A program made the position numbers and the translations under genes. Of a DNA stretch of 64,000 bases, positions 10,126 to 20,109 are shown piece after piece. The first letter of the stretch is position 1. Every line of letters begins with the position of its first letter. Where the stretch lies: NCBI GenBank assembly GCA_037127315.1, contig JBBBDQ010001918.1, positions 2,709,501-2,773,500 on the forward strand, given 5' to 3'. Origin of the DNA: Ascarosepion bandense (taxonomy: Eukaryota; Mollusca; Cephalopoda; Sepiida; Sepiidae). Below the pieces are notes generated by a model. That model searched no databases. It had not been told where the DNA came from and was given only the letters and a program-made list of their open reading frames with translations.

Positions 10126-11489
10126 AATACGTAGAAGCGAAAAGCATTGTCTGATTTGTTATTTTTACGACTTATCAACCCTTACTGGATTAATTAAAAC
10201 CGAAATATATATTGGATTGTAAAAAAATGTCCTGCAAGTACCAAATTTTCCAAGCCTTCTTTCCTCATTATGCATGCTGAAAATTTTAACCATCTCTTCC
10301 TGATAAGGATAAGTGTCCTTTTTTTTCTTTTTTTTTTTTTTTTTTTGGCATTTTCTCTAAAACTATCCATGTTTACCTTAACGATTTATTGAGAATAACA
10401 ATGATTTTTCTCTACAGAATTTCTACTAATTAACCCATAGTTGGGAGAGAAAAGATACGTTCATACATTTCACATGATATTTGCGCACAAGTGAATTTAA
10501 GAAACCGATAGAAATTCAAACTCGGTTTTCCAATTCCTCGTTCCGAACTGCTATCTATTAAACAACACGCAGATATTTTTAGCGAAATTATTTTCTTCTA
10601 TGTTATATTTTTTTTTTTCTGTTTTATTTAGTTACCGTAAACATGCTTAGCTGGTGTTTACGAGTGTTTAGTTCGTGCTATTAAGTTGTTTGCAGAATAA
10701 TCTACGGGAAAAGTTGATCAGTTTTGTTCTACTGATCCAATTTGAATAACTTTATTTTATGTGCTTACGTTCATTCGCATAGATAAGTCAGATAGAATTA
10801 ATTAAAAATGTAACACATAAAAAGGTTGTTTTTTTTTGTTTTTGTTGCTTAAATCATTTCACTCCAAGTCAGACAATAAAGCCACTGAGACCCAAGGATC
10901 AACTGAGTTTTAAGTTTGAGCGTTTTTAACGGCATATCAACCTCTATGGGTTATTTTATGCCAAAAAAAGTGGGGTTTTAGTGTATTTTTTTAAATGCTC
11001 GGTTATAATTAATAAAAAGTTGTTTATTTATTTTTATTTTTTTTTAGAAAACCCAAACTGTCTTTTGGTTTTCTATTTTTGAAAAAATACTTTAAGTTGT
11101 ATATCTGGTAGTGTTTTAAATGAGTTTGTTTATTCAAAAATGTATTGTTGGCAATATTTTTTTCCTTCAAAAATATATTCCTGGAATGTTTACTACAAAA
11201 GATCATTTTTATACTTTCATAGTATTTAACCCCATTTTGGGCTTTACTATTTGTCCATAGCTGGGACCCTAACAAGTGTTACCAAAGTGGACCTGGGAAC
11301 AACAGCAATTAAGATGTGGTTCCATGCTCCTCACAACTTTCCAAACTGCCGGATGCAGTTTATCGTCATACCCAGGACCAAGGGCTAACTAAGTATGACA
11401 TAATAAAAATGAAAACCTTATTAAGGGAAGAGAATAATAAAAGAAGAAGAATAACGATTAACATTGCATTTAATTATTTAATATCAAAT
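10126..11489. other. no gene; AT-rich, includes a weak dispersed block
   Basis: Long T-runs near 10318-10346. The block 10850-10960 (TCATTTCACTCCAAGTCAGA) and the stretch 11245-11300 (CCATAGCTGGGACC) resemble 57850-57940 and 58078-58170 in the same order, so an old unnamed repeat may be present. A short minus-strand open frame at 11024-11275 is Lys/Asn-rich and unconvincing. Confidence 0.5.
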
Positions 11490-11612
11490 TTGTGGTTTTC
11501 TAAGCGGAGCTTAGAGGTGGCACAAGACCTAAAGTATGGGTGATTCATTGAGAATCAACTGTTATGTTTGAAGCGAGACAAGCTTGCTAACCATTGCACC
11601 ACGTCGATGTGA
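11490..11612 (-). mobile_element. tRNA-like SINE (family 2)
   Basis: On the minus strand it starts near GACGTGGTGCAATGGTTAGC (A-box-like) and ends TGTGCCACCTCTAAGCTCCG. Related copies lie at 50310-50433 (-), 21028-21108 (+, truncated) and 51235-51325 (-, fragment). The family is distinct from the abundant family 1. Confidence 0.65.
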
Positions 11613-11744
11613 CCTAAAGGGCATAAGGGCGAGAATGTAAGAAGCCGGAAGAAAGTTCCATAAGAGATAAGCGTGAAACTGTTAGCAAAGAACTTTTGGT
11701 TACATCTAGTCATTTCAACTGTAAAAGGACAAGCCCTTGTCGCC

Positions 11745-12290
11745 AATCTAGTTTTCTTCTTGTTCTTCTATGTGCCTCGTCCTTCCAAGGGGGTAGGCGA
11801 TCGTGGCTTCCACGTCTCCCTATCTCTGGTGTTTCTTTCTCTTGTAACACCACTCAACCCTCGTTCTGTAATCCAACTGCTCGGGCCAATCCACTGCTTT
11901 CCCCTGTCTCTTTTTCCTTCTACCTGGCCTGTTAGTATCAGGTTCTCCAAGCCCTCCTTCCTCATTGCTTGTTCCAGGAACTTTAACTGTTTCTTTCTGA
12001 TGCTCAGTATTAATTTCCTTTCGTTTCCATCGTTTCCAAAACCTCATCATTGCTCACATGCTCGATCCATGATATCCGCAGTATCCTTCTGTAGAACCAC
12101 ATTTGAAGTGCTTCAAATTTTTCCTTCATCTTTGTTGAGATTATTCAGCATTCACTACCATATTGAAGAACTGGCATCACATAACAATCCAGTATTCTTT
12201 TCTTTGTTTCTAGCGAAATAGTTCTGTCTCTTAATACTCTACTCAACTTCTGGAATGCGTCCTTCGCCATGCCAATTTGCCTTCGGTTAA
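11745..12290 (-). pseudogene. LINE reverse transcriptase, C-terminal remnant
   Basis: The minus strand reads MAKDAFQKLSRVLRD, ILDCYVMPVLQYGSEC, then MWFYRRILRISWIEHVSNDE, before the frame is lost and KEKETG...GRRGSHDRL follows in another frame. This is the end of the RT and C-terminal region of the LINE seen at 45300, 58329 and 62693. It is broken by a stop after GSEC and by frameshifts. Confidence 0.8.
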
Positions 12291-12894
12291 TCTAGTAATG
12301 CGTTTAAATTCATAAGGTCTAGACACCATGAAAGTCCAGCGTGTTCGTATTCGCATGAACACTTGAATAAAACTTTAACGTTCTGACCATGAAACCTGGG
12401 TGCTGATACCACAACCGTCACCGTTTTGAGAATCAGGCCGAAATTTTAAAGGCTATTGAGGAGTGTATGAAAACCATATCTTCCGGGTAAACTAAAGCAT
12501 TATAAATTAAAAATGATCTAGGGGAAGCAATTATGTATTTGGCATTTGAAAGGCAAAAAAATAAACCCAAACTCTAATCTGTTCGTGCCAGTAATGAGGG
12601 GAATCATCCCTAAAAGTTTCATCACAATCCACCCAGCTGGTCTTGAAATATATTGACCAAAGTCAGAAACAGACAAACGGGATAGACTACATATCCTCAG
12701 TGGGGGTAAAGAAATAGGGCGAGGAAAACGACCCAGAAGCCGTTTTTGGTTGTCAGTACAAAGTCATCGAAAGCGAGTGTTAGAATATTCACGCACCTTT
12801 CAGCTAATTGTCACACCATTATGCTACCACCGAGTGAGTCCGTTGCTGGGAGGTGACCTTGGAAATGAGTGGCCAGATAACAGTTAACTAAATT
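12291..12894. other. no gene; possible LINE 3' UTR
   Basis: 12595-12700 (AAAAGTTTCATCACAATCCA, then CAGACAAACGGGAT) has the wording of RTE-type 3' tails. Nothing else recognised. Confidence 0.4.
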
Positions 12895-13189
12895 CAGTCA
12901 GTCAGTTAAGTGCCATACATGATACACCCCTGGGCGATCATGTCTCGAAAGAGACATGACTGACTGAGCAGAAGACTATCCCGCAGTAGGTTGTGATTAC
13001 TTTCTGCGGTAGACTAGTTGCCAACCAAGTCTATAGAACACAATCCGTCCTGGTATTTAACCCATAACTGGAGGAAAGAGACGGTTTAATACTTCTCCCA
13101 AAAGTATTTGCGCATAAGTGAATGCAAGGAATGCAACTGAAATTCGAACTCGGCTCCTCGATATCCACTGCACCACAACGTCCATACTT
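12895..13189 (-). mobile_element. SINE family 1, near full length
   Basis: Flanked by an 11-bp target duplication TTAACTAAATT at 12884-12894 and 13190-13200. The head is slightly shortened (CGGCTCCTCGATATCC lacks part of the anticodon-like arm). Confidence 0.93.
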
Positions 13190-13591
13190 TTAACTAAATT
13201 AATTATACAAATAGGTATATATGTGTGTTGTATTTGTAATTATATGCTTATGTTCATGTCTTGACACACAGACATATGTATGTGTGGTATGCCTACCTGT
13301 ATACAGGAATAGAATGTCCCTATTCTCTTATATCACACGGACACTATCGTAGTGGTAGAATAAATTAATTCTGGTTATTAGCAGTGTATCTACTCTATGC
13401 AGCGTGCATATTTATGATATACTATTATCCCAACCTCCGTTTTAGTGATTACCCACGCGGTAGCCTTTTAGAGTTACAACAAGATGTATGATATAGATAT
13501 GTATACATTATATATATATAATAGATATAAACATATATATAAACATATATGTGCGAATTAAAAATAATGCCGACAATTTATGCATAGCACA

Positions 13592-13656
<65 letters not shown>

Positions 13657-14542
13657 TACTGTATATGAATGATAAAGGTACATGTTCAAGTGATATATAT
13701 ATAGGCATAAATCATATATATTTGATAAATATATTTACATATATATATATAGGTACATAAATATAAGCTATATGTATAAACATGTGATATATATGATAAA
13801 TGAAAAAATATATATTTATTTTGATATCAATCTTCACGAGTTCTTTGTGTGTGCGTGTATATATATAATATTCGAAATTAATTCTAACAGAACTCATTTA
13901 AAGCTTACTTACAAAAAGAAATCACAACTATCAATTACATTAATTTTTTTCACAGAAATTCAACCCTGAAGATGATATCGGTGAGATTGAAAGAACTTGG
14001 AAAAATAAAAGAAATGAAAAAATAGGGGGCCTTCGTTAATGAGTCTAATATCAACATTAAGATCTCAATCGGGAAGATTAAAATGAAGATAGCTAGACAT
14101 ATGTTAAGATTATTCATGCAAACATTCTTGAATGAAAATAGGCTGCCTAAATACACATACACACACATATACACACGTTCCGTTAAAAAAATAGACAGAC
14201 GCTCACGTGATGACCAGTTGCGCTTATCACGTGATCGCTTCCAAGAACTCTCCTTTACAAAAACACACACATAAAAAGAAGAAACACAAAAATTATGTTA
14301 CAGAGGAGCATGAGGATAAAATAACAACATCGGAAAAATGACATCCTTGAAAATGGCCAGTGAAGACGCTGAAAACCCTTAGAAAGTTTAAAATTGTGGA
14401 ACATTTTAGGCTCTTTATTGCTAGCAAAAAGAAAAACACATAAGAATATTGGAAAAAATTTATAAAAAAATAATAAGATCTTCCTTGTCGGCGGATTTTA
14501 ACGAAACATGTTTGAATGAATGATTGCTGCTTAAATGCACAC

Positions 14543-14614
<72 letters not shown>

Positions 14615-14700
14615 AAATATAACATCTCATATACATAATATATACACAACCGGTATACTTTCGATTCTTTAAAAGGTGCTCGCAAATGTCCGAACCGTAA
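13190..14700. other. microsatellite-rich interval without genes
   Basis: (TA)n lies near 13594-13638, followed by (GA)n, and again at 14572-14610 after a (CA)n. A (TATG)/(TATA) patchwork covers 13500-13900. Open frames here translate the simple repeats (YIYIYI) and are not genes. Confidence 0.85.
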
Positions 14701-14749
14701 GTATTTGAGACGAGTCCATATATATAAGAGCGACGAGAGGAAAAACTAT

Positions 14750-14792
14750 TTTTAACCGACGCGTTTCGTCCTCTGACGGACTTTAACAAAGC
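14750..14792 (-). ncRNA. hammerhead-like motif, degenerate core
   Basis: The minus strand has GTCC-GTCAGA-GGAC (stem II), GAAA, CGCG, then UC. In place of CUGANGA it has TGTTAAA. It resembles the motif GTCC...GGACGAAACGCG known from Penelope-type terminal repeats. Probably inactive. Confidence 0.45.
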
Positions 14793-14893
14793 AAAAGTTT
14801 GCCTTCTTAATGTCTTCTCAGAATATACATTTCATCTGCGTATATATGTTAATACAAATATAAAATTTGCCCCTTGGCTGATTGACGTAATAT

Positions 14894-14965
14894 TCAGCAA
14901 CCCGACTCCAGAGTTTCGGAGACGAACCTTTTAAAAATTGTTCAGTCCACTCGTCAGGAGGTATC
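14894..14965 (-). ncRNA. candidate hammerhead ribozyme, family 2, minus copy
   Basis: On the minus strand: CTGACGA (14957-14951), a long imperfect stem II, GAAA (14917-14914), CTCTGGAG as short stem III, then UC with cleavage predicted between 14904 and 14903. Stem I can pair ACCTC with GGGTT (C-G, U-G, C-G, mismatch, A-U). Stem II has three mismatches, so activity is uncertain. Confidence 0.55.
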
Positions 14966-15480
14966 GCCAACTGCCCACCATTCATTGCATTTTCGTTATT
15001 TTTTAAAAATATTTTGTTAGAAAGCGCTTTTTTATTGGTTTTACATCAATATATTTCTTCTTTGTGTGTGCGCGTGTTTCTGTGTGGGTGTGTGCGTATA
15101 CGAATGTAATATATGCATGTGTACATATATAGAACATAGTGATTACTTCTTCACATCATATTTTTCTTATCTCCATATACTCACTCTCTCTATTCCTTTA
15201 TCTCCCCCCCCCCTCTCTCTCTCGCGCGCGCTATGTGTTTAAATATAATAGTATTTGACGCCAAGGTTGTTATTTTTTTATTTCAAACCGAGGTCAAATC
15301 TTAGCTAAACAAACACCCACTCACGCCTACACTAAAAATAAAAAAATAAAAACAACTACACAAAGAAAAATAAAGAAAATCAACAAATTATAAACAAGAA
15401 GAAAAAGAATAATTATCCAATCACAATCAAGAATATCACACCACATTCTATATAAACAAGAAGAAACCTAAGACTCGACG

Positions 15481-15545
15481 GCAAACAACCCTGACGAGTG
15501 AGTACATTATAACGATGTTCTTACGAAACTTCGAAGTCGGCATGG
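15481..15545 (+). ncRNA. candidate hammerhead ribozyme, family 2, plus copy
   Basis: CTGACGA at 15491-15497. Stem II GTGAGTACAT (15498-15507) pairs with ATGTTCTTAC (15515-15524) with one mismatch and one wobble. GAAA is at 15525-15528 and the palindromic stem III CTTCGAAG at 15529-15536. UC follows, with cleavage predicted after 15538. Stem I is short (CC/GG), the weak point of the fold. The opposite-strand relative lies at 14894-14965. Confidence 0.6.
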
Positions 15546-15569
15546 ATCCGCTCTATTAAAGAGATAAAA

Positions 15570-15573
<4 letters not shown>

Positions 15574-15618
<45 letters not shown>
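15574..15618. repeat. (TA)n microsatellite abutting a ribozyme
   Basis: An uninterrupted TA tract ends one base before the hammerhead candidate at 15619. A second TA tract starts at 15678. Confidence 0.97.
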
Positions 15619-15620
<2 letters not shown>

Positions 15621-15677
15621 GAGTCTAACCGTACTGATGAGCTGTGATACAGCGAAACAGATCTATCTGCGGATGAC

Positions 15678-15678
<1 letters not shown>
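15619..15678 (+). ncRNA. type I hammerhead ribozyme, family 1, solo copy
   Basis: Core CTGATGA at 15634-15640. Stem II GCTGT (15641-15645) pairs perfectly with ACAGC (15649-15653) around loop GAT. GAAA is at 15654-15657. Stem III CAGATCTA (15658-15665) has one C-A mismatch. The cleavage triplet is AUC, with cut expected after 15667. Stem I CCGTA (15629-15633) pairs with TGCGG (15668-15672), and an outer GTC/GAC helix (15623-15625/15675-15677) closes it. It sits exactly between two (TA)n tracts. Minimal type I hammerheads are known in Penelope-like elements; activity here is inferred from the fold. Confidence 0.75.
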
Positions 15679-15699
<21 letters not shown>

Positions 15700-15712
<13 letters not shown>

Positions 15713-16284
15713 ATTAGTGTATCGAGGCAGTAGATAATTTTCTAAACATATATTGTTAAATATAATGGACAATGAATGTCTATTATGTTTAATCATGAGC
15801 CGTTCTAAACATGGTATTTTGGCTTAAATTTCAGGTTAAAAAAAGACAAAAATTGTCCAACGTTTAGATTTTTTTTATTAAGTTGGTTCTAAGCTTTCGG
15901 CTCACATGGTTACAGGGACGTTAACATAAATACATCTACCATCAAAGATGACATTATCTTGTGCTGATAAAAAACATTGCTATGCGACCATAACAGTCAT
16001 CAAATAGCAGACGCAGTCCGCAAATCTGTAATGCGATTCTATGTCGTCACACTGCGTGAGAAATCAAAATGTTAATAGACTCATATGTCTAAATGCAATG
16101 TAATGTGTTGTGACTGGATTGAAGTGTGATTTTATGTAGTGTGGGTTGCGCTGATTTAATGTAGATGGCCTTCAATGTACGTTGAATGTTCTTTTTACTG
16201 TGTGTATGTGTGAGCATTATTGTGTTATCGACTATATGTTTTAACTAGTAGAAAAATATATGCGTCCGTGCGTGTGTATGTGTA
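15700..16284. other. no gene recognised
   Basis: AT-rich, with a short (GT)n at 15698-15712. Nothing recognised. Confidence 0.7.
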
Positions 16285-16570
16285 TTCAGTCAGTTAAGTG
16301 CCATACGTGATACACGCTTGGGCGATCATGTCTCGAAAGAGACATAACTGACTGGGCAAAAGATTATCCCGCAGTAGATTGCCATTGCTTTCTGTGGTAG
16401 ACTGGTTGCCAACCAAGGCTATAGAACCCAATCTGTCCTGTTATTTAACCCATAACTGGTAGGAATAAGGGTATTTGCGCGTAAGTGAATGCAATGAATT
16501 CAACTGGAATTCGAACTCGGCTCTCCGATTTCTCGTTCCGAGCCGATATCCACTGCGTCACAACGCACAT
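16285..16570 (-). mobile_element. SINE family 1, near full length
   Basis: Minus-strand copy from the tail (CAGTCAGTTAAGTGCCATAC) to the head (CACTGCGTCACAACGCACAT). The GGTATTAATCCGTC block is deleted. No clear target duplication. Confidence 0.93.
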
Positions 16571-16686
16571 ATCCTTATTTCTAACATTCATGTACTAAGC
16601 CCTTGCCTTTGTATTTCACGGTTAAATCCTATGGCAAAGGGGGCTCATCGAGTTTCATCTCATCTTTTCACCATTTGCCTGCCGCA

Positions 16687-16689
16687 TAT

Positions 16690-16722
<33 letters not shown>
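16687..16722. repeat. (TAC)n microsatellite
   Basis: TTACTACTACTACTACTACT tract of about 12 triplets. Confidence 0.95.
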
Positions 16723-16879
16723 CACAAAAAAAGTAGGTAGACCTTTACTTAGATAGTGAATCCATTAGACACGCATGAGAAATGCCGGGTGTGGCAAGAT
16801 GATTCTGCGTCAAACCTAGAATATTGGCGATTGCCCCTCCTTTTATTTGTATTATCATTACTTTGTAAATCTCCATCTT

Positions 16880-17640
16880 AATCTTGTACCCCTTCTTCCT
16901 CTTCTTCCGTCTCTAATTTTTCTTTTTCTTTTTTATTTATTTTTACACCTCCCCTCCAACCTACTGTTTCCTTTTTCTCGTCTCGCTGCGCTCTGTCTGT
17001 CAGTCTGTCTGTCACCTGTTGTTACGGCCCAACGACCACATCTTCCCAAATGGGGGTCGGGGAACAGGAAAACTAGCAAGAGAGAAAACGATAAAAAAAG
17101 TAAAATAAAAACAAACAAATTAAGAAGTCATAAAAAAATAGAATACAGACTTATGTGAGTAAGCAGGGAAAGGGTAAAAAAAAAGTGCTTGTACGACCGT
17201 ATAACAAACATTGGAATTTCATAGTAAAGGAGAAAAAAAAAAAAAAAGAAAAAGGAAAACAAGCAGTAAAGAAAAAGAAGACAGAAGAGAAAGAACCTTA
17301 GAAAAGGAGATCACAAAATACGCCATATTGGTTTAGGGAGCCTTTATCTTTTCTTCTTCCGCTGTCGACACAAATCCATTCTAATATAAAGCCAAAAAGT
17401 AGAAGATTCAGAAGTAAACGAGAAAATAAGTTGAAGAAACGAATGTAGAATAAAGAAGAATTCAAAAAGATAGAAAGAATAAAAAAAAAAAGGAGAAAAA
17501 CAAAAATCCGAATAAGAAAAATACAAAATGGCGAATCGAAGCAGTGAAGAAAAAGTATGGTAAACAGGAACAAAAACAATGAAAGAAACAATAAAGAAAA
17601 TCCGAAACAAAAGAAAGACACATCAAATAACTAAAAAAAA
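16880..17640. other. pyrimidine tract then polypurine tract
   Basis: 16880-17000 is C/T-rich on the plus strand and 17090-17640 is A/G-rich. The long minus-strand open frames here (Phe/Leu-rich) arise from this composition. Confidence 0.8.
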
Positions 17641-17787
17641 ATGTATATATACTGTGGCTCAGTTTGATTAAATGGAAAAAAAAAAGAAATTTATTTCGTA
17701 AACTAACGAAAATATGGCATATCGATAATAATTCGTTGAAAAAACAAAACAAAACATGAATAGAATTTTTGCAAAGGGATTTCTGTT

Positions 17788-17850
17788 GTATGTCTCTTTC
17801 GAGACATGATCGCCCAAAGCGTGTATCACGTATGGCACTTAACTGACTGA
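17788..17850 (+). mobile_element. SINE family 1, tail only
   Basis: A 5'-truncated copy keeping the hairpin TGTCTCTTTCGAGACATGA and the final GGCACTTAACTGACTGAC. Confidence 0.9.
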
Positions 17851-18152
17851 CGCCCGCCAAAATACAAATAATAATAACAAAAGGCTTCGTTTTCCTTAAA
17901 TGTGCAGTTTTCCTATGTTTTCTATGAAATAACAAAGATGTCTGTAAACGTGTCCGTATTGAAATGAAAGTTTTTTGATTCGGCTCTCATCAGCTCTAAT
18001 CGACTATGCAAAATATATATTTTTTAATATTGTAATATTTTTTAATATAAGGTATATAAAAACACTCTCGTATTCGATTAAAATGCTGTAGTAAATTTCA
18101 AAACAATTGGTGCAGTCGTTTTCTAGATTAGCGGATAGTAACAAACGGACAA

Positions 18153-18198
<46 letters not shown>

Positions 18199-18482
18199 AT
18201 ATTACTTATAGTAATAATATCAATAGCAACAGAACTAATTCTGTCAAGACTAGCAATAATTAAACTACAAATGAGATCGTCTTGAAACCCACCGGGAACG
18301 AACCCGGAGGGAAAAGAAGGGGAAGAAAAAAAGAAACAAACGAAATACCTAAACAAAAAGTCTAGCATTCGTAAGAAAGGAAAAACTTAAGACGAAAACC
18401 TTAACAATAAAGAGCTCAATCCGAAAGCAGAATACACAAAGCACTCAAAGCGAAAGTAGAGGAAACAAAATCGAAAATTGGC
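17851..18482. other. no gene; contains (TA)n 18155-18194
   Basis: AT-rich. 17940-18150 resembles the 3' region wording of RTE-like tails (AATTGGTGCAGTCGTTTTCT). Nothing coding. Confidence 0.55.
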
Positions 18483-18532
18483 TAATTTTCCCTGACGAGC
18501 TGTTAAGCAAAACCGTGGTAGGTTGTTGGTTC
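18478..18532 (+). ncRNA. hammerhead-like motif with mutated core
   Basis: CTGACGA, stem II GCT-GTTA-AGC, then AAAA in place of GAAA, CCGTGG as a short stem III, and UA. The nearest relative is the CTGACGAGCC...GAAACCGCGG motif at 60946-61069. The G12-to-A change should abolish cleavage. Confidence 0.4.
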
Positions 18533-18550
18533 ACTCTTAGATTTTTGATT

Positions 18551-18581
<31 letters not shown>

Positions 18582-18833
18582 GTGTGTGTGTGTGTGTGTC
18601 GACACTACAGTTCAAAAGTTCGAAACAACTTCCAGAATTAGGTTGGAACGAATTCGAAGGTAGTGCGAAATCTTTCCATCCCAAAATGAAAAACAGCATT
18701 GAGTGTTATTGAAAAAAAAAAAAATTGTGCTGCAGTAATCAAGGCTAAAGGAGGACATTTTGACGAGAGCAAAATTTAATTATAAAATGATTTTTTCTTT
18801 TTGTCATAATAAAATTTCTAATAAAAGAATCAA

Positions 18834-19345
18834 GTATTTGTCTATATTTCTGAGGTATTATTTACAGTATTCACATTATTCGGACTATTATCCTCATCTT
18901 TGTTGCCATTTGTACGAAGTTTCGGTCGTTGTACGCTCCGGACTTCTTCAGGTGCTAGCAATTTCGAATTGAACCTTTTATTAAAAAAAGGTTACTCAAC
19001 ATTAGGTTTATAAGTCCCAAAAATTCAGTTGTTCAAAGACACATGACCCAGTGGATATAGACGCTGGTTAGTTCCTGACTTGACTCTTAGAGTTGTGAGT
19101 TCAATACCAGGCTACAGCAGTAGTGAACAAGTAACTTGCAGTGTTAGAGGGAGATAACTCCTGATTTCAAATCGAAGCTTTACGCAGGAATGAGAATGAT
19201 ATACCTCAGTGATTGTAATAAAAGGTTCGGTTCGAAATTCCTTGCACCTGAAGAAGGCCGAGCGTACAACAGCCGAAACGTCGTACATATGGCAACAAAG
19301 ATGAGGGCAATAGTCCGAATAATGTAAATACTGTAAAAAATTATA
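18834..19345 (+). mobile_element. inverted-repeat element with tRNA-like and hammerhead-like parts, copy 1
   Basis: The left arm (18834-18965) and right arm (19230-19345) are inverse copies containing TTTGTTGCCATTTGTACGA and CTTCTTCAGGTGCTAG. Between them, on the plus strand, is a tRNA-like segment at 19040-19115 with A-box-like TGACCCAGTGG and B-box-like GAGTTCAATACC. The plus-strand order is tRNA-like, about 130 nt spacer, hammerhead-like core, tail. Relatives lie at 22970, 35436 and 62120. Confidence 0.7.
19244..19300 (+). ncRNA. hammerhead-like motif, family 4
   Basis: CTGAAGA at 19248-19254, an extra A, GGC pairing with GCC as a short stem II, GAAA, then ACGUC as a minimal stem III plus cleavage-like site. 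Partial stem I (CAC...GTA) can form. The added A after the core and the tiny stem III make activity doubtful. Confidence 0.45.
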
Positions 19346-19641
19346 TCTCGTTTTTATAACAATATAATAATTTTCTTTTATTTAAAGCACAAAACAACTA
19401 CATTTGGGGCTAGTTTTAAAAAAATTATCAGCGGCTTCCTCAAAATTTTGATACGTTATATATATATATATGCTTTAAACCCAAAAGGATGATGAAATAG
19501 GTAAATCCCAAAAACCCGATCCTAATTAATATTAATTTCATTAATATTAAAACTGATAAAGTTGGAGGGCTTGATGCGAATATTACATTTTAATTACAGT
19601 GCCATATATAAAAAATAAAACAAAAAATTCGATATATAAAT

Positions 19642-19741
19642 AATGGCAACCTACTGCGGGGAAATTCACTGCCTAGTCAGTTATGTCTTGTTCGAGACAT
19701 GATCGCCTAGGCATTTATTGCGTATGGCACTGATTGACTCA
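19642..19741 (+). mobile_element. SINE family 1, tail half
   Basis: AATGGCAACCTACTGCGGGG through GGCACTGATTGACTCAG. 5' truncated and diverged in the hairpin loop. Confidence 0.85.
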
Positions 19742-19782
19742 GTGTGCACTTTTTATTCATGCATAATATTGGTTGCAGAATA

Positions 19783-19900
19783 AAGACAAATGAAAAACTT
19801 ATCTTAGCCGACCGGTTTCATTCTCTGAGAGATATTGTCTTGATAAAGTGTCCCAGAGGACGAAACGCACCAGCTAAGATAAGTTTTCCTTTAGCCTTTA
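19783..19900 (+). ncRNA. hammerhead-like motif inside an inverted repeat, family 5
   Basis: Outer arms AAACTTATCTTAGC and GCTAAGATAAGTTT pair. Inside are CTTGATAAAG (core-like), GTCC-CAGA-GGAC (stem II), GAAA and CGC. The inserted U in the core and the short stem III suggest a decayed ribozyme. Relative at 14750-14792 (-). Confidence 0.45.
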
Positions 19901-20049
19901 TTCATATTGTTCTTTTACAGATATACTCTGATCTGTCCCGGAAAGGGATATATATCTGATTCGAGGTAGCTAAGCGATTTTGGCAAATGCATCCGGGTAG
20001 GAAAATCTAGCAAGTAGACGTAATGGACAGTACACGTCGTATGCAGTAT

Positions 20050-20105
20050 CCTGAGACCTCTAGCGTAGTAGACCTCTAGCTAGTAGACCTCTAGCGTAGA
20101 CATCT
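20050..20105. repeat. short tandem GACCTCTAGC(GTAGTA) repeat
   Basis: GACCTCTAGCGTAGTA occurs about three times with a deletion in the middle unit. Confidence 0.75.
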
Positions 20106-20109
20106 CTGC

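Noticed and set aside
17462..17935. 157-codon minus-strand open frame
   Set aside because: Runs through an A/G-rich tract and into a SINE tail. Phe/Leu-rich artefact.
19040..19115. Possible functional tRNA gene
   Set aside because: Boxes are present but acceptor and anticodon arms do not form a proper cloverleaf. Treated as a tRNA-derived SINE segment.
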